From Vitellaria paradoxa (lineage: Eukaryota; Streptophyta; Magnoliopsida; Ericales; Sapotaceae): a DNA stretch of 64,000 bases. Shown here in pieces: positions 10,969-24,400 of this stretch (the stretch's first letter is position 1; each line of letters starts with the position of its first letter). The notes beneath the pieces are model-generated. The model had not been told where the DNA came from, ran no database searches, and saw only the letters and a list, made by a program, of their open reading frames with translations. The stretch is taken from contig CM034234.1 in assembly GCA_019916065.1 (NCBI GenBank), positions 8,344,342-8,408,341 on the forward strand, read 5' to 3'. The translations under genes were made by a program, and so were the position numbers.

Positions 10969-12235
10969 AAGCATAAATTTGAATATCAGGTTTTCACGTT
11001 CAAAACTTCGTCTTCATATCCATTTGGTTTTAGAAAACAAAGGCAGAAAGCAATCCAGTCATCCATAAATGAATCTCTTATTCTTTTCTGGTCCAATATC
11101 CATACAGAAAATCAATTTGAATTCTTACAAAAATACAAAAAGGAAGGCACATATACAACATAGCCATGTATTTATCATGTCGTCATAGAACCAAAAAAAA
11201 AAAATGTTTATTTCTGATCAAACAATGAATACTAACAGCAAATAATTGTAAATGAAATATCTAGGAATACTTATCACTTCAAATGTACAAGATAAAACGG
11301 CTAGGATTGATCTTATATATTTAACCATTATTTACAGTATGAACACTGGTTATACATACCCTCAAACTTTATTCAGTTTATCTTCTTTGAAAAAAAAAAA
11401 AAGAAAAAAAAGAAAAGAAAATTGTTCATACCATTGAACTTAAAAACATCAAATCATTTTTTAGCTAACAAAATCTTTTGCCATCTTGAACATAATTCAA
11501 TGACTTTGACTGGATTTCCAAAGTTTTAGCTTTTATAGTTCTTGCGCCTTTTCCTTATTTCTTTCCTTTATTTCCACATCGACCAGGCATGTCAAAAAAA
11601 AAAAAAAATCTTCTAAATAAATAAGAAGCCAAATGTTTTCTTTTAAATTTTTATTTTTCATAAAACTAGAATTTTTGCACTAGAAACATAACATTAAACA
11701 ATTCTAGGTGTCTGGTTTCAAAGCATAACAGGTTATCTAGAAAAATGAAGAACACAATGCACATACATGCATGTCGTCTTATACTTGTTCCATGCAGGAC
11801 ATAAAAACAGTTCATGAATGTTTTTTGAAAGAAAATAAAGAAATACTTTAAAAGGTGGGATCAACTACAAAAGTTTGGCTATTTGCCAAGTTTTTGCATA
11901 TGATAGCAAATTTCATCTAAGCATACAAATACGTCAGTGAGAACCCAGTCTTTTGTAAGCTAGCACTGCCCTATGAAAAATTTAGGTTTGCAACATTAAA
12001 TAGGAGTGATGGCCATATCACTGCCTCCAAGTCATTTATTCAATTTCCAAGAGGTTTAGTAACAATCTCTAATTCCTTTACATTCCAACCATAAATTAAT
12101 GTCAATGCTTTCTCAATGCCATGGTACAAGCTGTTTTTATAGACTTTGTGCCTTTGATATATTAGCACGTATCAAAAAGAACTTAAATAACCTTGTATAG
12201 TAAATGACAAAGCGCATATTGAAAAGAAGTATAAC

Positions 12236-15200
12236 CTTGTCCATAAACCAAAAAGCAATTGTCTTGTCACCAACTAAAGCTTGATCATGACTTTCAGCAT
12301 AAGCAACACACTTTTCCAACCACCTTCTATTAGTGAGCGTGTGAACTATACCACCCATTCTCCAATCCTCATCCCTTTTCCTGTTCAAATAACAATACAA
12401 AACAGCAAGCAAATATAATTCTTAAGTAAAATACATTGGAATCCCATTGCAATGTAGATCACTAGTAGCTTAAATTAAACAAACAAAGTTCGATAACTTA
12501 AAACATATTTTAACATATACAAAGTGAAAAAAAAAGGCAAGGCAAAAGATTTTATCATTTTAGGAACTTTAATTGTGCATCCCCAGGTTTGTCCTAACCA
12601 TTTTTGAAGAAAAAACATGACAAAGCAATTAGACATGCTATGTGCCTAACAATATTTCACGGGATGATATGTATTTTGACTTAGGAGAGCTAATCCTTAA
12701 TCAAGAACATTTGGAGATCTTCAGTGCCAACCAAGGTCACCTTCTGTTTGTAACATAATGAAGGATCAATTCCTTAAGAAGTTTCATTTGATATTTAAAT
12801 ATTGAGTTGTACTTAGTAAGTTCATGCTATGAACATGTGACAATGTTTTGCTTCACCTTCAAAGCCCATTTCCCAAAGTTGTGATTATCGCCTTACATTT
12901 GCATGGATAGGTGTTGGTGAGACCTGCTAAAATGTTAACCAAGATCTCACCAAAAAACTCAAAAATGTTAAAGAGGGGTAACTTTATTATCTTTATCACT
13001 ATTTTACACTGTACATACGGTTTCAAGACAATCTACAATGACTTTTAAGAAACTTTTACTCTTCTTTGAACAGAGATGCCATCACATATGTGAAAACGCA
13101 TTTAAACTAAAATAATCATGTGCTAGCATCATATTGCGTGATCTAAAAGTTTTAGCTCATTCACGGCTTGAGCTAGCTTGAACATTTTTTCAGCCCAGCC
13201 AATCTAAGTTTAAACAATTAAATTCTTGGCTAAATTTAGTTTATTTCTAGTCTTACTCAAATGCTAAGAAGCATTAACATAAAAATGGGCACAAAAATGG
13301 GGAACAATTATAATCAAGGATCAAAATTTCGGTTAATAATGTACTTAATTTCAATATGCCCTGACAATTTTGAATGTACAAGTTGTACAAACTCCATCGT
13401 ATTGCTTGCAAGAGTATACTTACCATCAGAGCAAAGAAAAGTAAGATACAAGCGTTGTAAATAACTACAAACTACAAATTTATGGACAATAAAAATAATT
13501 CATGGAGGGTTTTAAAGAATCATTCCCATTAACTCAGTTCAAACCTTTCTATTAACTTCAGTTCAGATATAACTAGTTAACTTATAGCAGATCATATATA
13601 TCCCTTCTCAATATTACTACCTTTCCTATTTTAAAAATAAAAGCAACATTGTTTTTTGTCTTTTAAAATTATGGTCCAAAAACCTTTTGTAACTAGTAGG
13701 ACAATAGCACCCATTTCTAAAATCACACAACAATCAGCTTTCAAGGTTGACAAATAACATATGAAGTTTAAAAAATAATAATAATAAATAAATAAATAAA
13801 CATACTCGAGAAGCTCTATCCATTTATCCGCTATGGCTATATGAAGGCGACAGTCAAACCCAACGCCACCATCTTGAACAGGAATACAAAATGTAGGCAT
13901 TCCACTAACCTAAAAGCAATTAGTGTTTCTTCATGAAAAAAATTTGTCAATGCATGCACAACTGTTTTATATTTAACGGTTGGTATTTAGTCATCTTTCA
14001 TTTTTATTTTGTTGTAAGCAGATATGTTTTGGTTATTGTTATGATCAAATGACCAAAAAACTCTCGATGAAAGTGGAGAGGATGCATCGGAAAATACCTC
14101 CATCCATTTCAAACATCAAGAAGTGAGAAAGTCAAGCTCATCTAACTTTCACATAACATCATAAGTGTCAACCATGAATGTACTTTCTAGCCGATGTTTT
14201 TTTTTTTTTTTAATATATATGTATATAATTCTCAGGATGTCTAAGCCAGTTTATGCATATCTCGACTAATCCTTTGAATCCTAAATCAAGGTTGTTAAAA
14301 TCAATAAATGTTCAAAACACAAATGCATGCATGACACACGCAAAAAATAATAACATAAAATAACTAGTAAAAGGAAGAATATACATACATCTTCACCAAT
14401 ACTAATAGCTTCAGGGAATAGTCCATGGATTAGATCATTAACCAGCATTAGATAAACCACTGCATCTACATCAGTAGCAAATCCAAAATATTCGCAATAA
14501 TTTCCTATAAATGCCACTTGATAGTAATTAAACCAAAAAAAAATCATCAAAACAAGAAGCAAGTAGAATGCCACCAAATGAAATATATATATGTTCACCT
14601 TAAGTCAATGCTTTTAATAGCTATTAGTGTACTCGTATAAGGAGACCGATCTTTTTAAATATCTACCACATAGCAACATGTCTTAGAAGAAGGTTATGAA
14701 TCACACACCCCTGCGTTATAATTGACAACATGCTCAATTTCTTCAGCTTTTTTCTAACTTGCAATCGGAATGTACACTAATTAGGATCTCAACATATGCA
14801 CAAAATAGTACCGTCAACTCATACATATGGTGAACAAGTTAAAATTTGAAGCAACTTATGGTTTAAAACTTTTTTTCCATTTGGCGGAATCCAATATTTG
14901 TTAAAGAAATCAGATAATTAGTTAACAACCAACAGTTCACAAACAATGGTGATCCACATGGTATTGGTGTGTAAAAAAATGTCCAAAATATCTACCGTAG
15001 AACTCTTCAAATTTCTTAAACAAATATCAAAAGGAGTAGATCCACAACAAGAAGCAGAAATTGAAATGACATGTAACCATTTCAAATCATCATGGTGAAC
15101 TTACAAATATCATTTCAAATCATCACGGTGAACTTACAGATATGTAACCATGCTGTATTACCTCAACAAGAATTCACAGGTATATTCTCCACGGCATTTT

Positions 15201-15590
15201 AATTGTACCTACAAACCATGGTGCCGATACAACATTGAAGTAACACCATCAAATCTAAACCCATCAAATTTGTACTCCTCCAGCCACCATCTTGCATTTG
15301 AAAGAAGGATCCTTAGTACCTAAAACAAATAATATATATTGGTGTTTTCTGCACAAGTAAGGGAAAGAAAAGGTAAATTTTGTTATATTATGCTATAATT
15401 TGGACATAGCACAAACTTCCCAGTGTCCATTGTTAAAAAGACGAGAGTCCCACATCCAGTGCTAACCTAGTGATCCCGAGCGGAAGTAATGACTATCAGT
15501 TCCATCAAACATATTCAGCCCATCTAATGTATTATTTGATGCATGGCTGGATTCATTGAGCATTTCGATTAAGATATACAACATGGAAAA
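12236..15590 (-). pseudogene. SBE2: SBE2 central catalytic exons with two premature stops
   Basis: In gene order: about 15417-15590 encodes [20 protein letters not shown] and HWMWDSRLFN, with TAG (15462-15464) replacing Tyr before HWMWD. 15209-15319 encodes [20 protein letters not shown] and FRFDGVTSM, which holds the GH13 nucleophile Asp, and ends in TAG (15209-15211). 14389-14504 encodes [20 protein letters not shown] and SIGEDV, which holds the acid/base Glu. 13806-13909 encodes [17 protein letters not shown]. 12236-12380 encodes [19 protein letters not shown] and [13 protein letters not shown], which holds the third catalytic Asp. Exon joins are in matching phase, for instance GAT|GTT and GA|G. 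The splice acceptor of the 15590 block is not evident. Introns between the blocks show no other gene. Confidence 0.87.
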
Positions 15591-15699
15591 AAAAAAGATT
15601 AATAAGAATTAAAGAAAAAAGAATATAACAACAGAAAAATAATATAAACAAAAAAATAATCGAGTGGCAATTCATTTATCATGAAAATGAATTTAACTT

Positions 15700-16748
15700 C
15701 CCGAAAAGAGTCCAATGTCTTGACTTGTAGATGTCAAACTCCCCTTGTCTAGTTCTCCGACCAACTTGATCCAACTTTTACCAAACTATTCCAACTTTTT
15801 CATGTTTATTAAGAAACACACAAAACACCAAATAATAAAAAATTTACCTTTTTTTGATTTTTTGCCAAAATTTAGCACTCCAAACATACACTTAATTCAC
15901 AACTAAGTCCATCACAAAAACAATCATTAATGAACTTTGGACTTTTACATTTTCCAAACTTTACTTTTTCTTTAAAACAAAATCAAAATATCCAATTGAA
16001 CTTTACTCTCTTTCTCTCTCTCTCTTTTTTGGGGGGACAAAAAGCAATTAATAACCCTTGAATCCTTTTTTTAAAAACCTCACATTTTTCAAAAACAAAA
16101 TTAATAAAGCCGTACCACAACTCTTTCCTCCAACCACGCCCCCTTAGTCATTTCTTTCCTAAATTTAAGAAGAATTAAAATTTGAAAAAACTCAAAAGTT
16201 AAAAACTTTAAAATAGATATATATAGGGGCCGTTTGGTATTTTACAAATTGCAGGGCTGTTTAGAACTCCACAAATTACGGTAAAATGTGGCCTAGCAAC
16301 CTTTTTGATGTTTGGAATGCAGCTAGCAAAGCACAAAAGATAAAGAAGAACAGTGAAAATTTTGTTCGAACGGATTCGGGCATAGTATTTTTGAAGGATT
16401 TTTGGAGTTTCGTGCAAAATTATTTAGAGATTTGCAGAAATTTATTTAAATTTGTAGAGGTTTATTGGATTTTTAGATATTTGTAGAGATTTGTTGAGAT
16501 TTGGAAGATTTATTGAGATTTGTAAAATTTAGAGTTGTAAAGATTTATTGGGATTTTTAGAGATTTATTGGAATTTTTATAGATTTATTAGAATTTGTAG
16601 AGATTTATAGAAATTTTTTAAGCTTTTCTGAGCTCCAAATGGCCCCTATATATTTTAAGAGGCAAAAATTTTTGTAATGATTAAATTATTGAAAATAAAT
16701 TAAAAAATTAATAAAACTTGCAACCTTTACTCAAAAACCAAAACTTAA

Positions 16749-16782
<34 letters not shown>

Positions 16783-18760
16783 GCTCTTAAAACTCTATCA
16801 ATAGATCTTTAGGTATTAAATTTTGATAGAAGAAAAAAAAAAAAAGATTTAGTTACAAACCTCCCATAAAAATAACCAATAAAAAACTTAGAATACTAAC
16901 CATCTCCAAACTTCTTTTTTTTTTTTATATATTGAAAAACAAAATAAAAGGTACTTGATTTTACGTTTTATAAAGAAGAAAATGCAATTAACAAACTTTG
17001 AATTCTTTCTTCAAAAAACCTCAAATTTTTAAAAAACAAAATTAATAAAGCAATACAACACATCTTTCCTCTAACCATTCCCTCTCTCTCCTTTCTTTTA
17101 GAATTTAAAAAAAAAATTAAAATTTAAAAAAACCCGAGAGTTTAAAACTTTAGAAATCTTACATATATATAATTTAAAAATATCCAAAAACTACATCTTT
17201 AAAGAGTCAAAATTTTGGAAAGATTTACCCTTTTTAAAATGAATAAAAAAGTGATTATTACTAACTTCCTCTAATTATTACCAACAATAAAAAATCTTTA
17301 GCTTTTCTTTAAAAACCTCAAATTTCCAAAAACAAAATTAAGAAAGCAAATAAACCTAAAACCTAAGCTTAAGAAAAATATAAAATGAATAAACCTAAGG
17401 TTTAAAAATAATAATAATAATCATAAAATTTGAAATTGTACAAAAGTATATTTTGGTTTAACAAAAGAATAATTTAGTGCGCGATTGAACTGTCAAAGTT
17501 GACAAAAAAAAAAAAAAATCTCCAAAATTTTCTAATTTTCTCCAACTTTTTACACACTAAAAATCTCTAACGATTTTCAACTTTCTCTGACTATTACTAG
17601 CTTTATCCAACTTTCTCCAATTATTACGAACTTTCTCTAGCTATTACCAATTTTCTTCAATTTTCTCCAACTTTAATCAATTTTTTGACACTTTTCGAGG
17701 AAAATAGCAAACAGCCAACAATCAAAATCTCTAACTTTTTTCAACTTTCTCCAATTATTACCTACTTTATCCCAATTTCTCCAATTATTACCAACATTCT
17801 ATAACTATTACCAACTTTCTCCAATTTGCTCCACCTTTAACACTTTTTGAGTAAAACACTAAACAACCAACAATCAAAAATCTCCAGCTTTTTTCAACTT
17901 TCTTCAATTATTACCTACTTTATCCAACTTTCTCCAACTTTAACTAATTTTTTCACACTTTTCGAAAAAAACACCAAACACCCACCAATTAAAAATCCCT
18001 AACTTTTTCCAACTTTCTCCAATCATTATTAACTTTATCCAATTTTCTTCAATTATTACCAACTCTTTTAAACTTTCTCTGATTTTCTCTAACTTTGACC
18101 AATTTTATCCAACTTTGACCAACTTTTTTACACTTTCAAGAAGCACACCAAACACTCAATAATCCAAATTTTGCCTAGTTTTTGTTTTTTGTTTTTTTTT
18201 TTTTTTTTTTTGTTTTTTTTGCCGCCCCAAACATGCACTTAATTTGCAAGTAAATCCTCCACAAAAACAATCATTAATAAACTTTGGACCCTTACATTTT
18301 CCAAATTTTACTTATTTTGAAAAATAAAAATTAAAATATTAATTGAAACATTACATTTTTTTGGGAGGGGGAAGCAATTAATAAATTCTGATTCCTTTTT
18401 TTAGAAACCTCACATTTCTCAAAAACAAATTAAGAAAGCCATATGGCACCTCTTTTCACTCAGAATTACCCCTCTTCACTTCTTCCTAATTTTAAGAAAA
18501 ATTAAAATTTAGAAATCCCTAAAAACTAAAACTTTGTTGAACTTATATATGTTTACTTTAAAAATATCCTACAACTATATGTTTAAAAAGAAGAAATTTT
18601 GGAAAATTTTAATTTTTTGAAAATAGATTAAAAAATTAATGAAACTTGCAACCTTTATTTAAAAATCTAAACTTAAATTATTGGGATTAATAGGTATAAA
18701 ATTCAAGTTATTTTCATCTTATTATTAAATTCCAAGTTTTTTAATTTTTTTTTTAATTAT
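15700..18760. repeat. AT-rich block of degenerate direct repeats within the gap left by missing SBE2 exons
   Basis: Segments at about 15840-16225 plus 16650-16760, 16930-17280 and 18190-18700 are diverged direct copies of one another. Shared landmarks are 'AAGCAATTAATAA', 'AAACCTCA..TTTTCAAAAACAAA' and 'AAAACTTGCAACCTTTA'. Between them (about 17500-18180) lies an irregular minisatellite rich in 'CCAACTTTCTCCAATTATTACC', with recurring 'ACACTTTTCGA...AAACA.CCAACAATCAAAA' blocks at about 17690, 17845, 17955 and 18130. The block lies in the interval where the exons for the first half of the SBE catalytic domain should be. (TAA)n microsatellites occur at about 16755-16790 and 18850-18870. Confidence 0.6.
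16226..16648. mobile_element. MITE inserted in repeat copy 1
   Basis: The ends GGGGCCGTTTGGTATTTT and AGCTCCAAATGGCCCC are inverse complements of each other. The flanks are TATATATA on both sides, compatible with a target duplication of up to 8 bp. The homologous repeat at about 17160-17220 lacks the insert and supplies an empty site (ACATATATATAATTT). The interior contains many short 'AGATTTATTGGAATTTTT' variants. Confidence 0.65.
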
Positions 18761-20047
18761 CATTATTCAAAGTTGCAGTGTTAAAATGTGTTTCCTGTTT
18801 GTCTAACATGAGTGTCCCCAAGTATCATAAGATGGTCTAGTTTTAAAAAATAATAATAATAATAATAATAGACAATTTAGATAAACGTCCAAAGAGTAAG
18901 TGCTTTGACATGGCTATGGTGCTAATCACACAAATGTTTGTTCTTCTTTACCAAATGAAGTTAAAAAGCTACCTTCAAAAGCCAATCTCACGTGATCAGC
19001 ATTCTATGTATTCAACAGTTCTAGTCCAACCATTGAAGTTGTTTAGCTTGACGGAAACAGCCCTAATCTTATTGGGTGAGGTATCGTGCATTTGACTGTG
19101 TTTATTGTAAGTAAAGCTAAATCCTACGTGATGAAACACTCAAATCATTGAAAGCTGATCGGCACTCAAAACTATAATATAATGAAATCACATCCAATAA
19201 AACCAAACAAAGCAATCAACATACAAAGAAAGTAGTGTCTTTAGTTTGTAGTTATCACACACGGTGAAATCCTATAATCGTTACCTACCTTGAACCTTAT
19301 ACAATTTACAATAACCTTCAACTTATACTAATTTATTTCATCTCAAGATAAGAGTAAAAATAATTAGGTCAAGAATATAATAGATAATGAAAGGAGCAAA
19401 ATGGGGTGAACATAAAACACACCATCATTTGACATACACACACACATAAAGGGAACAAACTAATTTAATATTAAGAAAGAGATATAGAAGTAAATAAAAT
19501 TGAAATTGGAACAAATTTACCAAAACAATGAAGAACTCGTGTTCCTTGTTGCAAAACATTAATTTTCAAAGTTATCACTCTATTTTAGGGGTAGTAATTT
19601 CCAACAAAACGTGTGAATGTGAGTGCCAAATTTGTTGCATCAAAACCAGATGGGTCCATAGATGAGGAAGTTCAAGGGATTATTTATAAAAGAGGGTTCA
19701 GACTGATGTGTGTATATAGAGAAAAAGAAGCAACACAAAAAAAAAAAAAAAAGAAAAAAGAAAAAAGATTTTCTGAACCATTTGCCAATTAACATATAAC
19801 GTGAAAATAAAACAATCCCAACAACTATCCACAGATTTAAGTATGTTCAGAGTATTACAGAAATATTTTTCTTTATTTCCTATTCCTTTCCTAGTTTGTA
19901 TAGTTTTCTGTTATTCCTATTTTCAACAGGATTCCTTCGGCATAACAACCATGTCAATCCATTCACTTAATTGTAGTTGTTTGACAAAGTGTAATAAAAT
20001 AAAGACAGAGCTAATAATTTTGCGAAAAGTAAACGGTTATAACATAC
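18761..20047. other. Non-coding stretch, expected SBE2 exons not found
   Basis: No exon with similarity to the expected SBE2 continuation after FNNWNPNANIMTQ (the part usually beginning NEFGVWEIF) can be seen on either strand. Short open frames here show no family resemblance. An A-rich tract lies at 19733-19770. Confidence 0.4.
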
Positions 20048-21257
20048 CTGAGTCATGATGTTTGCATTTGGATTCCAATTATTGAAGTCTCCAATCAAAG
20101 ATGCAGACTGAAAAGTAAATACAAACTTAAAACAATTATTTTATTATATGCAACATAGCAAATTGACTAAAGAGATAAGATACCACAAATAATAGTATGG
20201 GAAGAAATATAATTGCCACCACTCAAGTTATATAGATAATCAAAAGCAAAAGAGCAGCTTTACACGTTGACAGGATACGATAGTTCATAGAACTCCACAA
20301 TATAACCCTCAACACTGAACCATTTAAATTACCCAAAAAAAAAAAACACTGAACCATTTAAATAAGCAATTTCAACTAGCAATGTCTCAACTAATCCAAA
20401 GAAACAATCCGAATACATTTTTCAAGTTCCATCAATGAAAAAGGAAAGACACACCCAAAGGGACAAAACCAGAGGAGAATTAAGGATAAGATAGGTGAGA
20501 AACTTTGCCAATTGACAAAGAAAACAATCCACGAAGGTAGGTCAGGGATAATTTAGACTAACATCTTACTGCATATTTACGTGGGGGTAACGTTTTCGGT
20601 TGGGCTGCATGAAAGCTTGGTCTGACCCAAACTTCATCAAAACATCAAGCCCGAACACAAGTTTGGGGTCTACTTGGTTAAAATTAGTCACATCCAAAGC
20701 CCATCCAGCTCGAAGCAACATGATGTATATGAGTTATTTAGGACATCGATTGTAAAATGATGAGTGATTTAAGTCCTAAAAATCCTCCAATCAATTGTCA
20801 TTATTCTTCTATTATCATCTGTTATACTGTTTACCAATTAATATCGATGACAATTACAATCATAAGGTGTGAGACAATAATAGGAGAACATATAGCCCTC
20901 TTGAGTTTTACCCCATGGTTTTAGCTGGCAGTCCTGTTATTCCATTCACATTCTCATTTTCTTCATCTATTGTAAATTTTATCAGGCATTATAAAGTAAA
21001 TCTAAAAAATGACATCCTTTATTTAACCACTGTTCCCAGTTGTTTGTGTTGCACACTCGTATGAAACTTTGAACCTGACTATTAAAAAAGGTCAATAGCT
21101 AGGAATTTTACGAAACTTCTTGATCCAAAGGATCATGCATTTATTGAGCATTACTAAACCATAATTTGGAGACATGGAAAACAAATTACAATGCTTAAGT
21201 AAAGCAAAACTAACCATAGATCCTGGGGCCCACTCCCTGCATGTAATACCTGTGGCA
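20048..21257 (-). pseudogene. SBE2: SBE2 N-terminal-half exons (CBM48 region)
   Basis: Exon 21215-21257 encodes ATGITCREWAPGSM and exon 20048-20107 encodes SASLIGDFNNWNPNANIMTQ. Together these are the REWAPGA...ALIGDFNNW core of the carbohydrate-binding module 48 that precedes the GH13 barrel. Both have good splice sites: acceptors TTTTCCAG and CTTTTCAG, donors ATG|GTTAGT and CAG|GTATGT. A Lys usually found before SAS is Met here. The exons are 43 and 60 bp. The 5' neighbour lies 24.6 kb away at 45866-45964. Confidence 0.85.
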
Positions 21258-22053
21258 CTGGAAAACCAATTTTGACTAAAATCAACAACTAAAGTAGCTT
21301 TTTCTGTCATTGAAATACCATTTTGTATGTGGGGAAAAAAAAATACTTCAGTAAAAAAATAAGGAATAGAGTGAAAAGCCAACAAGAGATCGAAAACATA
21401 AAGGAAAAAAAATACGTCAGTACAAATATAAGGAAATGATTAAGAAATCTATCAAGAACATTAACGGCATGTATAATAAATGCAATATAGAAAGGAAAAA
21501 AAATCCACAGCGAAGTGCCACCAACTATTACAGTAAATGAAGAGAATTGTCCTGTTTGTCTCCAACTTGCCTTTTACAAATCAAATTTCTAAGAGTGACG
21601 TCATAATGTTCTTCCCTTTTAACAGTACATCCATCCTCAGTTCAATTCGAAATAATCATAATTGCCACAGGTGTGGCAATCCTCTCCAGATTTACAACAC
21701 CACTTGTCCCCTAAACTTGGCTGGCCTAGGCCTCAACAACCACACGGATACCACCACCATACCAAGCACATTACAAATGCCCCTCTCTTGCAAAAGATGG
21801 GGACAATTTTGTGATGAAGTGAGTAGTTTTCTCATCTCATGGAATTAATACTTTGTAATCTGATTTGTCAAACACCTTTTAAACTATATTTGACCAATTG
21901 AAACACAATGCACATGCTACTGTCAAGCCAACTCATCAGTTATTACCCTTTTTCCAATCTTGAAGGATTGCACAATATGAGATGGTCTGCCCCCTCCAAT
22001 GACCCTTCACAATCCAAGTTTAAGGTGAGAGATTTGATCCTAAGACCTCGTGG
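21258..22053. other. Intronic sequence, nothing recognised
   Basis: This is the start of the giant SBE2 intron. A 103-codon open frame on the plus strand (21537-21848) has no recognisable domain and is probably chance. Confidence 0.4.
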
Positions 22054-22472
22054 TACAAGGGAATGGAATAATAATAAGAATGAAATGTAATTAAAAAAAT
22101 TAACATCAATTTTTTAATACTAAAAACAAATCTTTCTTTTTATTGTTTTTAGCAATCATATAAAATAATTTCTATTTTCTTTTATTTTCTAACTTAAGCA
22201 AATAAAAAATTAATTTCTTTCATTTCATTTTCTTTACAAATCTTTGCCATTATTTGTCATTTTCTTCACCAGTCAGGGAGAGAGAAGGGTCACCACAGGG
22301 ATAGCTATTCCAACAGAAAGGGCATTCCCTCTTTTAACAGAGTACTGAAAATAAGGGAATGGAGTGGAATAGTTATTACAAGGGATTGATTAGTCCCATT
22401 CTAAATAAATGTACCAAACAAGGTATTGGAATGGTCATTCTATTCCATTTCATTCCTTGTCATACCTTTTAT
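22054..22472. mobile_element. Possible MITE
   Basis: The left end reads ACAAGGGAATGGAATAATAA and the right end ATTCTATTCCATTTCATTCC followed by TTGTCAT. These are imperfect inverse complements around an AT-rich interior containing further GGAATGG-type stretches. No target duplication was resolved. Confidence 0.35.
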
Positions 22473-22530
22473 ATACTTATATAAATACATATATATAAGT
22501 AACAAAACTTTTGTTAATGGCAAACAAATG

Positions 22531-24400
22531 TTACAAAAAAGGAAAATTCCCCTCAAGTGAATTAAAATCCAAAATTATTGGCGTTAGAAAACCAATTCTT
22601 TTGATAAACAAAGGATAAGAAGCAAAATAGAAACCCAAAAGGAAACAACGAAACTGATTGCCTCCCATAAACCCGCCACATCTTCCAAATGACCCACATA
22701 ATTGTTCTAATGGCTGTCCTCCATACACATTTGCCTTTTTTATTGTGATTGAATCCCCAAAGGTCCATAACCAACATCTCTAGACAAGAAGGAGGAGGAA
22801 CCCAAGCCAAGTTTGGACAAGCAAACAATTTTTGCCATAATGCCAAAGCAATCAGACAACGGAGAAATAGGTGATTCACTTTCCTTTTTGCATAGCACAC
22901 ACTATCGAGGTGAAAACACCAAGTAGGGTCTCCTCTTTTGATGTTGATCACAAGTGCTAAATCTCGTTAAGTGCCAAAGACTATTAATAAACTTAAACCT
23001 TGTGGGGCGCTTTTGCCTTCCTATACGACACTCGAGGGTGGAAAGGAGAGCAAATTACACTCATTAAGGATCTTTTTGAAAAATGAATTGCAAGAAAATA
23101 AGCCAGAATAAAGAGGAAACTAAGATGGACTATCAATGCAATCCAGCCTCAAAATTAAATCATCAAGGTGGGAAGAAAGAGTTGACAATTCAATTGTTTC
23201 CTGGTCATTTGTGCTTCGGATGGAATTAAAATTTCAATTAAAAAAGACTTAATCAGCTGGTTGCAACCGAAGCATTTAGTGACCAACTCAAATCAATACA
23301 AATGAGGAAAAGAAAATGATAATGCAACTTGCCCCAACCATGGAGCTTCCCAAAATTGAAATATCTCCCCATTACCTAAATTGCAGTCGGTAAATCATGA
23401 AAAGGAAGGCAGCAATTGAAATATTTGTTTCCAAAGAGCTCTATTTGATCCTCCAATAACAATTTGAGAATCCTATCGATTGTTATGAATCCCGATGACT
23501 AAAAGCAAAAGCGAGTTAATTCCAACAGGAATGTCCCAATCCATTTGTCAGTAAGGGCAATATCACTTACCCTTATATTACCAATGGCTAAACCTCTTTT
23601 GGGTTTTTAACAAGCAAAAACTTCCCAATTAGCAACCTTAGTTGGAACATAAACAAGGACAAAATATACAAGTACTGAAGTCAATCTACTACGCTTAAAT
23701 CAAAAATGATTTTTTCTAATCATCAAGATGCTTCCCTATTTCATAAATGATGGGGATCCAAAAACATTCCGACGAAGGATCACCACCAATTGGTAGCCCC
23801 GACTATGTGATAGGTAAATCTTCCTTCCCATAACTCATTAAATCAGCAAAATGATCAGTTTTTTTATTTTGGGCATTAATTCACACAATGGAACATTTTC
23901 CAAAATTCGGTGCGTGCCATAAACACAGTTCAAAAGCAAGAAGAATAAATCTCAGACTTTGGAATTTTGATTCATCTCCAGATAAGGAAAAGATAGTGTC
24001 CTCAGCAAATTGTAAGTGTCATACTAAGCATTATCCCATCACGCCTCAAAGCCCCTAATATGACCTGATTGCAACACCATATCCACCATTCAGCATGTCA
24101 CATCCGCTACTAAAATGAACAAGAAATGGGATAAAAGGACCTCCAGTCTTGGCACCTTAGAAGGTTCAAACACCTATGGCAAATCCAACTTCATGATAGC
24201 AAAACAATCTTGCAACATGGCTAAGTTGAATCCAACTACCATGGAATTTGTCTCTGTTGCAATCAAAAACAGCTTTCCTAATGTCCTCTAGAGTAAAAGG
24301 ACCCCCCAAAACATTAGCATAAGTATCATACATGGGTTCCCAGTTTAACCCTTCAATAGGAAGCCTAGAATACCATCTGAAGTGTAAGGCTTAGAAATAA
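22531..24400 (-). pseudogene. LINE ORF2 3' part: RT remnant and zf-RVT C-terminus
   Basis: Read on the minus strand, 24360-24190 encodes the RT start NWEPMYDTYANVLGGPFTLE and DIRKAVFDCN. A deletion then leads to GGPFIPFLVHF (the family's RQGDPLSPFLF region) and ALAIRS-like sequence. The active-site motif at 23997-24008 is FAED, where FADD is expected. Further on, APHKV-type sequence and VNHLFLRCLIALALWQKLF (about 22860-22800) form the zinc-knuckle-like zf-RVT C-terminus typical of plant L1-type LINEs. Several frameshifts and stops separate these parts. This is the 3' end of the same LINE whose linker region forms the tandem array at higher coordinates. Confidence 0.8.

Noticed and set aside
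18910..19095. 61-codon plus-strand frame (and its complement) as a missing SBE2 exon
   Set aside because: Neither strand shows any conserved SBE motif.
21537..21848. 103-codon open frame
   Set aside because: No domain, no repeats of known family, no splice or promoter context; likely chance.
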